DNA of 64,000 nt, from positions 1,672,001-1,736,000 of the forward strand of contig NZ_AP014583.1 of assembly GCF_000828715.1 (NCBI RefSeq). The letters are read 5' to 3'. The position numbers and the translations under genes were made by a program. The stretch is from Winogradskyella sp. PG-2. GTDB lineage: Bacteria > Bacteroidota > Bacteroidia > Flavobacteriales > Flavobacteriaceae. The notes under the pieces are model-generated. The model was not told the origin of the DNA. It ran no database searches and worked only from the letters and a program-made list of their open reading frames with translations. This document shows, one piece after another, positions 35,712-43,516 of the stretch. How positions within the stretch are numbered: position 1 is the stretch's first letter; the number at the start of each line of letters is the position of its first letter.

Positions 35712-36251
35712 ATGAAAAAAAACAATTCACTTATAAGTACTCTTTATCGGCTATGTAACGGATGCTTCTATCTATTAATACTATTTTTTGTATTTACTGT
35801 AACTTTTCAAATTTTAGGCAAGAATGTTAAGTTTGATAGTGGTACTCTTGGAAACTATAATTCATTTATATATCAAGTACCAGTGAAATTTCAAATAAAT
35901 CCTGAAAAGCCAATATTTAATAATAGACTATATAAAAAGACATACGAAGGTATTAATGATAATGGACAGGAATATTCAAGCGGAACGATAAAATATGTTA
36001 AACCATTAACAACGCAAGATTCTATAAATTTTAAAACTGTAGTAAGTATTCATAATAGTGAAATGACCAATAATTATGAGTTTATTTCACCTAGATTTGC
36101 AGGTGATGGATATGTTAATATTAAATCTAATACGTTGATAAATAAGATAATAATGTTTTTTAGAGTATATATTAATTTTATTCTTTTAATTGTTATTTTC
36201 TTTTTTCTTAAAACAATTTTCAGTTTTCTGATAAACTTTCTAAGCTTATGA
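35712..36251 (+). CDS. DUF2975 membrane protein, third copy, N-terminal half (split gene)
   Basis: A 179-residue reading frame with helix 1 (FYLLILFFVFTVTFQILG), a roughly 110-residue extracytoplasmic loop containing FQINPEKPIFNNRLYKKTYEG, and helix 2 (VYINFILLIVIFFFLKTIF), after which it stops at once. The following frame holds the rest of a DUF2975 protein. Compared with copy two, the frame changes between 36212 and 36245; one inserted base would restore a single protein. The stop overlaps the next start as ATGA, so coupled translation of two halves is also possible. Confidence 0.65.
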   Translation: MKKNNSLISTLYRLCNGCFYLLILFFVFTVTFQILGKNVKFDSGTLGNYNSFIYQVPVKFQINPEKPIFNNRLYKKTYEGINDNGQEYSSGTIKYVKPLTTQDSINFKTVVSIHNSEMTNNYEFISPRFAGDGYVNIKSNTLINKIIMFFRVYINFILLIVIFFFLKTIFSFLINFLSL

Positions 36252-36499
36252 AAACGATAGGTGCTTTATTGGTCTTTAAGATTTTATTTGCTACTATTTC
36301 TGGTTTTATTCTCGGTTTAGCTTTACCGTACATTAGTATAGAGCCTATGAATATTGAATTGAAATACGCTAATATTTCTATGAACCCTCGATTAGAATTT
36401 GATTTCGTTTTATTTTTAATGGGCTTATCACTTTTTATTCTTAGTGAACTTTTAAAAGAAGGGAACAGAATCCAGCAAGAAAACGATCTAACTATATAA
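36248..36499 (+). CDS. DUF2975 membrane protein, third copy, C-terminal half (split gene)
   Basis: An 83-residue frame with two membrane helices (LLVFKILFATISGFILGLAL; FVLFLMGLSLFILSELL) ending EGNRIQQENDLTI. Upstream of its ATG the same frame continues as NNFQFSDKLSKLMKTIGALL, which matches the FSDKNIKYFKKIG region of copy two, so the true domain begins before the ATG. It overlaps the first half by 4 bp and lies 2 bp before the HTH gene. Confidence 0.6.
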   Translation: MKTIGALLVFKILFATISGFILGLALPYISIEPMNIELKYANISMNPRLEFDFVLFLMGLSLFILSELLKEGNRIQQENDLTI

Positions 36500-36501
36500 T
36501 T

Positions 36502-36708
36502 ATGCCAATCGTAGTTAACTTAGACATAATGTTAGTAAAACGAGGTATGAAAAGTAAAGAACTCGCAGAAATAATAGGGATAACTCCCGCTAATATGTCT
36601 ATCTTAAAATCGGGTAAGGCAAAGGCAATGCGCTTCTCAACCTTAGAATCTATTTGTAAAGCACTAGATTGTCAACCAAGCGATATTTTAGAGTACGTCG
36701 AAGACTAA
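36502..36708 (+). CDS. Small Cro/CI-type HTH regulator (YozG-like)
   Basis: A 68-residue single-domain regulator: LVKRGMKSKELAEIIGITPANMSILKSGKAK is the helix-turn-helix and FSTLESICKALDCQPSDILEYVED the family C-terminus. It is the last gene of the DUF2975 operon, 2 bp after the preceding stop. Small regulators of this type are typically coded beside DUF2975 membrane proteins. It probably binds the dyads on the operon promoter; whether the membrane proteins sequester it is unknown. Confidence 0.88.
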   Translation: MPIVVNLDIMLVKRGMKSKELAEIIGITPANMSILKSGKAKAMRFSTLESICKALDCQPSDILEYVED

Positions 36709-36726
36709 AATTAGAAAAATTGTGAT

Positions 36727-37458
36727 CTAGAAAAGTGTATCTTTTTGAGCTTCCTCTATAATATAAGGCTTATTAGTGTCAATGTTCTTTTTGTAAAAAT
36801 CTCTGCTAACAGGATGTGCTTTAAATTCTTTTTTTGTGAACCCTTTAGCCATAATTTCATTAATTTCTTGGTCGCTCATACCATCATCTAACCAATCTTC
36901 AAAATAATGAGGATCTAACACTAAAGGCATGCGTTTACCTTTATTATGAACTTCCATAAAAAAATCATTGGCTTTAGTAGTTAATATTGTAGCGCTTAAT
37001 GTTGTATCATCGATCTCATTATAAAGACCAGCGAATAGAAATATGTTACTTTCTAAGTTAGATTCTGAGGGTTGATAACAGAAATAGGCAATAGCTTTAC
37101 TGTTTTCATGGTGTGGCTCAAAAAAACCATCAGCTAAGATTAAACATCTCTTATTTTCAGCACTATCGCGATAGGATGGTTTTTCAAAAATACTTTCTGA
37201 TCTGGCATTAAGGGTGTTGCTTTTTTTTCTAAAAGCTTCAGGATTGTGTATAGCCCAATCTGGAATCAATCCCCAACTCGCATCTGAAATAATTTCAGGT
37301 GTGTCCATCTTTATGATTTGAAGATTGCCATGTGTAAACCCATTGAGATGGTAATAAGGTTGGTACGTAGATTTAGCATCAAATTTTACACTGATTTGTT
37401 GACGTAATTCCTTTTCTATCTTTTCTCGTTCTTTTCGTAATGCTGTTGAATAACACAT
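36727..37458 (-). CDS. HMCES/YedK-type SOS-response-associated protein
   Basis: This family crosslinks to abasic sites in single-stranded DNA through its N-terminal cysteine. All key residues are present: Cys2 (MCYSTAL), Asn84 in NTLNARSES, Glu114 in DGFFEPHH and His171 in MEVHNKGKRMP. The 243-residue length fits. It is the last gene of a dnaE-polY-yedK operon, 25 bp after the polymerase gene, which supports a role in damage tolerance together with those polymerases. Confidence 0.93.
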   Translation of the reverse strand: MCYSTALRKEREKIEKELRQQISVKFDAKSTYQPYYHLNGFTHGNLQIIKMDTPEIISDASWGLIPDWAIHNPEAFRKKSNTLNARSESIFEKPSYRDSAENKRCLILADGFFEPHHENSKAIAYFCYQPSESNLESNIFLFAGLYNEIDDTTLSATILTTKANDFFMEVHNKGKRMPLVLDPHYFEDWLDDGMSDQEINEIMAKGFTKKEFKAHPVSRDFYKKNIDTNKPYIIEEAQKDTLF

Positions 37459-37483
37459 ACCACTAATTTAATGAAAATGATTT

Positions 37484-38701
37484 TTATTGATGTCTATTTG
37501 CCAATAAAGGTGGTGGCTCTCCATTAAAAGGATTAAAACGGCTAATAGTTTTAGCTTCCATACCAGCAGCATTCATTACGGCTCTATCTCCATAGCGTTC
37601 GCGCATTTTGTCCATGGCATTGCTGAGGTTGAGGTACATTTCGTTGTCTTCAAATAAATTGATCTGATGACCACCTTCTACTAAATGACTAAATTTTACA
37701 CCAATCAATCGTACCAAAAGTCTACGATGATATAATTTTTTGAATAAACTTAAGATCACAGGAATAATACTACGATCCATTGCACTATAAGGAATACGTT
37801 GCTGTTGTGTGTGCGTCTGAAAATCTGAATACCGAATCTTAAATGTAACGCAAGCGGTTAATCTGTTACCACGACGTAATTGATAGGCCAAATTTTCAGC
37901 CATTGCAATGATCAATCCTTTTAATTTAGTTACATCTGTAGTGTCTTGTCCAAATGTGCGCTCTGCAGAAATAGATTTACGTTCGTGGTATTGTATTACA
38001 GGAGAATTGTCGATGCCATTTGCTTTTTTCCAAATAGAAAGGCCATTTTTGCCAAGAACTTTGTGCATAAGTTCCATGGGCATTTCTTGTACGGTTTTAA
38101 TACGTTTAACACCCAAATCACAGAGCGATTTGTATGTTACATTACCAACCATAGGAATTTTTTTTATCGAAAGTGGAGCTAAAAATGATTTTTCAGTACC
38201 AGAAATTATTCTAATTTCATTATTAGGTTTAGCTTCACCTGTAGCAATTTTTGAAACCGTTTTGTTAAGTGATAAGCCAAAGGAAATAGGTAAGCCTGTT
38301 TCTTTAATAATACGTTGACGCAATTCTGATGCTAATTTATGGCAGCCGAAAAATTTATCCATTCCTGTGAGATCAATATAAAATTCATCAATAGATGTTT
38401 TTTCATAAAGTGGGACATTCTCCTTTATAACGTCTGTTACATCGTTTGAGAATTTGGTGTAAACTCCAGAATTACCTCTTAGAATAATGGCCTCAGGACA
38501 TAGTTGCTTCGCCATTCGCATTGGCATTGCTGAGTGTATTCCAAATTTCCTGGCTTCATAACTACAAGAGGCCACAACGCCTCTATCACTAGTGCCACCA
38601 ATGAGTATAGGTTTACCATTGAGTCGGCTATCTAAATGTCTTTCACAAGACACAAAAAATGTGTCTAAATCCATGTGTACTATTGAGCGGTTGTTATTCA
38701 T
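37484..38701 (-). CDS. dinB: Y-family DNA polymerase (DinB/Pol IV type)
   Basis: A 405-residue translesion polymerase. The catalytic motifs are VHMDLDTFFVSCERH at the N-terminus and TSIDEFYIDLTGMDKFFG in mid-palm; the little-finger domain contains SISAERTFGQDTTDV. The C-terminal ADRGKAINLFE-like clamp region appears as HQINLFEDNEMYLNLSNAMDKMRERYG, so a beta-clamp motif (QINLF) is probably present. Its start lies 8 bp after the DnaE-like gene in the same transcript. Gene symbol reflects family; it may be a dedicated SOS paralogue. Confidence 0.9.
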   Translation of the reverse strand: MNNNRSIVHMDLDTFFVSCERHLDSRLNGKPILIGGTSDRGVVASCSYEARKFGIHSAMPMRMAKQLCPEAIILRGNSGVYTKFSNDVTDVIKENVPLYEKTSIDEFYIDLTGMDKFFGCHKLASELRQRIIKETGLPISFGLSLNKTVSKIATGEAKPNNEIRIISGTEKSFLAPLSIKKIPMVGNVTYKSLCDLGVKRIKTVQEMPMELMHKVLGKNGLSIWKKANGIDNSPVIQYHERKSISAERTFGQDTTDVTKLKGLIIAMAENLAYQLRRGNRLTACVTFKIRYSDFQTHTQQQRIPYSAMDRSIIPVILSLFKKLYHRRLLVRLIGVKFSHLVEGGHQINLFEDNEMYLNLSNAMDKMRERYGDRAVMNAAGMEAKTISRFNPFNGEPPPLLANRHQ

Positions 38702-38709
38702 TTTATTTT

Positions 38710-41700
38710 TTACCCTTGTGCTATTCTATGGTCTTCAAAACTCTTCTTATTCTGAAATGTTGGATTTAATGATTTTACCGAATACCTTGGGTCTTCAATT
38801 ATTGCTACACGTTCTAATTCTGAAACTTCAATGTTTACACAATTAAATTCTACCATGACCTTGCCTATTATTTTGTAAACCCCTTTACCTCTAAATGGAT
38901 ATTTTGTAGCAATAGGGGGGAAGTGAACCGTATCTATAAAATCACCATCACGATCTAGAAAGGTTCCGAAATACATTGCTTTTCCTTTTGCTGTTTTTGT
39001 GTTTTTTGTAGTAATTAAGTAGCCTTCAATAATAATAAGTTTGCCTTCTAATTTTTCAAGATGTCTAGCACGTAAATTTCCTGTTGATTTTGTTGTTAAT
39101 AGCAAAAATGGATTGCATAATGGAAAACCTAATAATTCCATTTCATCAAAAGCAGTTTCTAAAGCTGTACTTGGTAATTCGGGTGTATTGTAATTAATTT
39201 TTTCAGTTCTAAATAGATTAATAACATTTTCTTGAATTACAGTTTTACTAATTTTTAAATGAGCTTCCCAAAGCAATTCACGTTTGTTAATTCCTGTAAA
39301 CCGAAAGGCATTTATTTTAATTAAAATAGATATCTGCTCAATAGAAATTGAGACACGCTCTATAAAATCATCCAATGACTTAAAAGCACTATTTTTAAAA
39401 CGTTCTTTAAGAATACGATTAATGACTTTGGACTCCAAAGACTGCAAAAACATAAAACCTAAATAGATAGTTTTGCTTTTAATAATAGCTTGATTAAAGG
39501 ATTGATTAATACACGGAGCTTCAATTATACCGCCATGCATTCTGGCTTCATGTAAATAGAGCTCTGTACTATAAAACCCACCAAAATTATTGATAGTGGC
39601 AGTCATATATTCCAATGGATAATAGGCTTTTAAAAAAAGACTTTGGTAACTTTCTACAGCATAAGAAGCAGAATGACCTTTGGCAAAAGCATAGCCTGCA
39701 AAACTTTCAATTTGTCGCCAAACATCTGCAACAAATTCATAAGGTTTTCCATCATTTTTGCAATTATTGAAGAACTTTTGTTTCACTTTTAAGAATTCGG
39801 TACGTGATCGAAACTTACCAGACATACCACGACGTAACATATCAGATTCTCCTAAATCTAGACCACCAAAATGATGTGCCACTTTAATCACATCTTCTTG
39901 ATAAACCATAACTCCGTAAGTTTCTGGTATAATTTGCGCCAATACAGGGTGAGCTTCTTTACGTTTTTCTGGATAACGATAACGTAGAATATACTGTCGC
40001 ATCATACCACTTTTTGCAACGCCAGGTCTAATTACAGAGCTTGCAGCTACCAAACCTAGGTAATCATCAACCTGTAGTTTTTTTAAGAGCATGCGCATGG
40101 CAGGAGATTCCACATAAAAGCAACCAATAGCTTTTGCGTTTCGTAAAAGATCTTTAATACGTTCATCTTCCTTAAATCCTTTAATATCATGAATATCAAT
40201 TGGTGGTTGCTCAGTATAATTAGCATCAATAATTTCTACGGCTTCTTTTATTTTTCCCAAGCCACGTTGGCTTAAAATATCAAATTTATAAAGACCAATA
40301 TCTTCCGCTACGACCATGTCGAACTGCGTGGTAGCAAAACCTTTTGGCGGCATAAATGTGGCACAGTAAGAATGAATAGGTTGTTCTGAAATTAAAATAC
40401 CACCTGCATGAATCCCTAAATAATTGGGGAATCCTTGGATGTACTTTGCGTATTTAACAACAAGTTGCGATAATTTATCGAGTTGATTGACATTATATCT
40501 TCCTTTAGTAAGCATATCCATTTCGGATTTTGGCAAACCAAACACTTTCCCTAATTCACGTACCGATGCTTTAAATTTAAAAGTGTTGTATACTGTAATA
40601 AGTGCGGTGTTCTCAAAATTGTCGAATATAAATCGCGTAATGTCATCTCTATTTTTCCATGAAAAATCAATATCAAAATCTGGTGGATTTTGCCGAAATA
40701 GATTAATGAAACGTTCAAAATATAAATCGAGTTCAATAGGATCTACATCTGTAATTCGCAGTAAATACGCGATAATGCTGTTGGCGCCACTTCCACGACC
40801 AACGTAATAGTAATCTTTACTACGTGCGTATTCTAAAATTTTACAATTTATTAAGAAATAGGAGACAAAGCCTTTTTTTTTAATGATATCGAGCTCTTTT
40901 TCAATACGCTGATAAACCTTTTGTTCAATATTGTTTCCATAACGATAGGGAATGCCATCGTAGGTTAGTTTTTCTAATAACGCGTAATCCGAAATTTCAT
41001 TTTCAGTTAAACATTTTTGGTTTTTAGGTTCATCAGTTTCAAAATCGAAATCGATAGAACAATTTTTTAATAGTTGCTCAGTATTATTGATGAGTTTTGG
41101 GAATTCCGAATATGTTTCACGCAATTCATTATAAGGCAACATTATATCGCTACTATTACCCTCTTCAGACTTCGGGAGTTTGCTTAATAAAGTATTATTA
41201 TCTATAGCGCGAAGTAAACGATGCGTATTAAATCCTTTTTTATTCTGAAATGACACTGTTTTTAAGACCACTAACTTCTCTCTAAACTGATTCCATTTTG
41301 AAAATTTTAAATGGTTGAGGTCTTTTGGGGAAATACCTAAAAACTCATTGGATTGTAATTTGAAATTCTTTCCCTTTTGAAACGGATAAATCACGAAGCA
41401 ATTGCCTAAAACTTTTTCAGGACGTTCAGGAATTTTCAACTCATGATTATGAAGAAATTTAGAAAGATAATCGTTGATGTTTTTGAAGCCATTATTGTTT
41501 TTTGCAATAAGAATAAACTCTTGTTGTGCTCTATTTCTAAAATCAACACCAAGTATTGGTTTTACTTTATATTTTTCTGAAAGTCGAACAATATCAAGAC
41601 AAGCAGAGGTTGTATTAATATCTGTTAATGCCAAAGTTTGCATACCATTTTCTGAAGCAATAGCAAGCAATTGCTCTGGTTTTATGGTGCCATAACGAAG

Positions 41701-41730
41701 GCTGTAATAGGTGTGACAGTTTAAATACAT
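38710..41730 (-). CDS. DnaE-like DNA polymerase III alpha subunit of the SOS type
   Basis: A 1006-residue C-family polymerase, shorter than a replicative DnaE (about 1,100-1,500). The polymerase core shows GRGSGANS (311-318) and the catalytic DFDIDF with Asp353 and Asp355, and a C-terminal OB-like segment (LEKLEGKLIIIEGYLITTKNTKTAKG). In the PHP domain the usual HxH and TDHG metal ligands are replaced (LNCHTY; LTDINT), so proofreading metal chemistry is unlikely. Association with a Y-family polymerase and YedK resembles DnaE2/ImuC mutasomes. It diverges from a LexA-like repressor gene. Confidence 0.88.
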   Translation of the reverse strand: MYLNCHTYYSLRYGTIKPEQLLAIASENGMQTLALTDINTTSACLDIVRLSEKYKVKPILGVDFRNRAQQEFILIAKNNNGFKNINDYLSKFLHNHELKIPERPEKVLGNCFVIYPFQKGKNFKLQSNEFLGISPKDLNHLKFSKWNQFREKLVVLKTVSFQNKKGFNTHRLLRAIDNNTLLSKLPKSEEGNSSDIMLPYNELRETYSEFPKLINNTEQLLKNCSIDFDFETDEPKNQKCLTENEISDYALLEKLTYDGIPYRYGNNIEQKVYQRIEKELDIIKKKGFVSYFLINCKILEYARSKDYYYVGRGSGANSIIAYLLRITDVDPIELDLYFERFINLFRQNPPDFDIDFSWKNRDDITRFIFDNFENTALITVYNTFKFKASVRELGKVFGLPKSEMDMLTKGRYNVNQLDKLSQLVVKYAKYIQGFPNYLGIHAGGILISEQPIHSYCATFMPPKGFATTQFDMVVAEDIGLYKFDILSQRGLGKIKEAVEIIDANYTEQPPIDIHDIKGFKEDERIKDLLRNAKAIGCFYVESPAMRMLLKKLQVDDYLGLVAASSVIRPGVAKSGMMRQYILRYRYPEKRKEAHPVLAQIIPETYGVMVYQEDVIKVAHHFGGLDLGESDMLRRGMSGKFRSRTEFLKVKQKFFNNCKNDGKPYEFVADVWRQIESFAGYAFAKGHSASYAVESYQSLFLKAYYPLEYMTATINNFGGFYSTELYLHEARMHGGIIEAPCINQSFNQAIIKSKTIYLGFMFLQSLESKVINRILKERFKNSAFKSLDDFIERVSISIEQISILIKINAFRFTGINKRELLWEAHLKISKTVIQENVINLFRTEKINYNTPELPSTALETAFDEMELLGFPLCNPFLLLTTKSTGNLRARHLEKLEGKLIIIEGYLITTKNTKTAKGKAMYFGTFLDRDGDFIDTVHFPPIATKYPFRGKGVYKIIGKVMVEFNCVNIEVSELERVAIIEDPRYSVKSLNPTFQNKKSFEDHRIAQG

Positions 41731-41756
41731 AATTAATAATGAGTTTGTAAAATTAG

Positions 41757-41794
41757 CTACTATATGTAGTTATTATTGCTTACATTTGTAGTAA
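41757..41794. promoter_or_regulatory. Two operator-like sites between dnaE and the S24 repressor gene
   Basis: Site one is CTAC-TATAT-GTAG (41757-41769), a perfect 4-bp-arm dyad. Site two is TTACATTTGTAGTAA (41780-41794), which overlaps the -7 box TACATTTG (41781-41788) of the rightward repressor gene. Read on the minus strand both contain ACTACAWAT. A LexA-like self-cleaving repressor encoded next door is the likely binder, controlling both directions; binding is inferred. Confidence 0.45.
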
Positions 41795-41822
41795 TTAATG
41801 TTAAAGCTCAAATTTTAATGAA

Positions 41823-41885
41823 ACATCCATAACGAAACGGCCAATACCCAAGGACAATGATTATATGGATGTACCATGTGTCCTT
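41823..41885 (+). promoter_or_regulatory. Competing hairpins in the leader of the S24 repressor
   Basis: ACATCCATA (41823-41831) is a perfect inverted repeat of TATGGATGT (41864-41872). The second arm also overlaps a different structure: ATGG/CCAT (41865-41868 with 41874-41877) nested inside AAGGACA/TGTCCTT (41850-41856 with 41879-41885). The two folds cannot form together. They lie 24-86 nt before the start codon at 41909. Confidence 0.4.
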
Positions 41886-41908
41886 TAAAAAAGAATAGAT
41901 ATAAATAC

Positions 41909-42676
41909 ATGAAACCTATCCAAGCCAACATAAAACATTTAAGAACCCTCAAGAAGATGTCTCAAGAGCGTTTTGCAGACGAATTAAAATGGAGTCGCTC
42001 AATGGTTGGTTCGTATGAAGAAGGGCGTTCTGAGCCACCAATAGATCGTCTAATAGATGTATCTAATTATTTTGATATTCCAATAGATATTTTAGTAAAA
42101 AAAGATTTGCGTAAAGCAAAGGATACGTCGTTTATAGAAGTTGGAAATAAGCGTGTGTTGTTCCCAGTAACTGTAAATGAAAACAATGAAGATTTAATTG
42201 AAATAGTACCAGCAAAAGCATCAGCCGGGTATTTGTCTGGCTATGACGACCCGGAATATATAGAACAGCTTCAAAAAATTAAATTACCTTTTTTGCCAAC
42301 AGGTACACACAGAGCGTTTCCTATAAAAGGAGATTCTATGTTACCTGTAAAAGATGGTGCTTTTGTAGTGGCAAAATTCTTAGAAGATATTAGGGATATT
42401 AAGAGTGGTAGAACGTATGTCGTCTTAACCAAAGATGATGGTTTGGTATATAAGCGTATTTATACAACAGATGATAGCGGAACTGATTTATTATTAAGCT
42501 CTGATAACAAATCGTATCAACCTTATTTAGTCTCTAAAGAAACTATTTTAGAGCTTTGGGAATTTACATGTTGTATCAACACACAAGAGTATGATGAAAA
42601 GGAATTGAAATTAAGCAGTATAATGATGATGTTTCAAGAATTGAAAGTAGAATTGGAAGCGATAAAGATGATGTAG
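41909..42676 (+). CDS. LexA/CI-like repressor, XRE HTH fused to S24 peptidase
   Basis: From the ATG at 41909 the product has 255 residues: an XRE helix-turn-helix (residues 8-60, SQERFADELKWSRSMVGSYEEGR) and a C-terminal S24 peptidase. The autocleavage bond would be Ala106-Gly107 in KASAGYLSG, with catalytic Ser143 (GDSMLPVKDG) and Lys182 (LVYKRIY). It should cleave itself when RecA is activated. It diverges from dnaE-dinB-yedK and probably represses that operon and itself. An upstream ATG at 41876 adds 11 residues of poor likeness. Confidence 0.92.
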   Translation: MKPIQANIKHLRTLKKMSQERFADELKWSRSMVGSYEEGRSEPPIDRLIDVSNYFDIPIDILVKKDLRKAKDTSFIEVGNKRVLFPVTVNENNEDLIEIVPAKASAGYLSGYDDPEYIEQLQKIKLPFLPTGTHRAFPIKGDSMLPVKDGAFVVAKFLEDIRDIKSGRTYVVLTKDDGLVYKRIYTTDDSGTDLLLSSDNKSYQPYLVSKETILELWEFTCCINTQEYDEKELKLSSIMMMFQELKVELEAIKMM

Positions 42677-42704
42677 GTTAGATATATCCGATTTATACTA
42701 ATTT

Positions 42705-43412
42705 TTATTTCACCAACTTATCCAATGTTTTCTGTTTATAATTATCGCCAATTGGGATTTCGATAGTATTTATTTCAATATCATGTTTGGTGTAAGCCGA
42801 TATTTTATTTTGATTAACAATATATGAGCGATGAACACGAATAAAGCGACTATCCAATTGCTTCTGAAATGCTGAGATACTGTGTTTTGTCACATAATTA
42901 TTTTTTAGCAAATGAATTTTCACATAGTCTTTTAAGCTTTCTATATATAAAATATCTTCGAACTTAATTTTCACTTGTTTTCGGTCATTTCTTATATAGA
43001 TGTAATCTTTATGTATTACATCGTTATTCTTTGGAAGGACTTGAGAGGTTGTATTTTCAGACTCTAAAAACTTTTCTATGGCTTTAAAAAAGCGACCAAA
43101 AGTAATGGGCTTCAATAAGTAATCTATTGCGTTTAACTCAAATCCATCCAATGCATAGTCACGATAAGCCGTTGTGAAAATAACTTTTGGTTTCTGAATT
43201 AAATTTTTAAAAAACTGAGTACCTTTTAAAACAGGCATTTCTATATCCAAAAACATTAAATCTATTGTCTGTTGTTGCAATATTTTACTGGCTTCAATAG
43301 CACTTGCACAAGAAGCGACTAGTTCAAAACCATCGAGTTGTGTTAGATGTGTCTCAATTAGTTCTCTTGCGAGCTCTTCGTCATCAATTATTAAACATTT
43401 GTGTACTTTCAT
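42705..43412 (-). CDS. LytTR-family response regulator
   Basis: A 235-residue regulator: receiver domain with phosphoacceptor Asp56 (DLMFLDIEMPVLKG) and conserved Thr/Lys (FTTAYRDYAL; DYLLKPI), then a LytTR DNA-binding domain (DYIYIRNDRKQVKIKFEDILYIESLKDYVKIHL...FIRVHRSYIVN). Its ATG overlaps the original stop of the histidine kinase gene as ATGA, showing that the two were translationally coupled. Because the kinase is damaged, this regulator may now be unphosphorylated or served by another kinase. Confidence 0.92.
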   Translation of the reverse strand: MKVHKCLIIDDEELARELIETHLTQLDGFELVASCASAIEASKILQQQTIDLMFLDIEMPVLKGTQFFKNLIQKPKVIFTTAYRDYALDGFELNAIDYLLKPITFGRFFKAIEKFLESENTTSQVLPKNNDVIHKDYIYIRNDRKQVKIKFEDILYIESLKDYVKIHLLKNNYVTKHSISAFQKQLDSRFIRVHRSYIVNQNKISAYTKHDIEINTIEIPIGDNYKQKTLDKLVK

Positions 43413-43516
43413 TTAGCCAATAATTTTAGAATAACGTTATAAGATTCTGTGTTATCTATAACCTCCAAATTATAATTACCTGAATATAATAGCTTCAATT
43501 GATGTTTTAGATTTAG
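43409..43516 (-). pseudogene. Out-of-frame C-terminus of the LytS-like histidine kinase
   Basis: In the frame next to the kinase stop, 35 codons read LNLKHQLKLLYSGNYNLEV and continue to ESYNVILKLLAK, the normal end of a LytS-type kinase (after GIGLxN). The stop TGA at 43411-43409 overlaps the response regulator ATG. The segment that should lie between ENSKSK and LNLKHQ, including the glycine-rich G2 box, is missing, so this is a deletion with a frame change and not a mere single-base error. Confidence 0.7.

Noticed and set aside
36209..36221. Programmed -1 ribosomal frameshift at CTTAAAACAATTTTC in the third DUF2975 gene
   Set aside because: The site is not a canonical X XXY YYZ slippery heptamer and no downstream pseudoknot is evident; an indel or a split gene is simpler.
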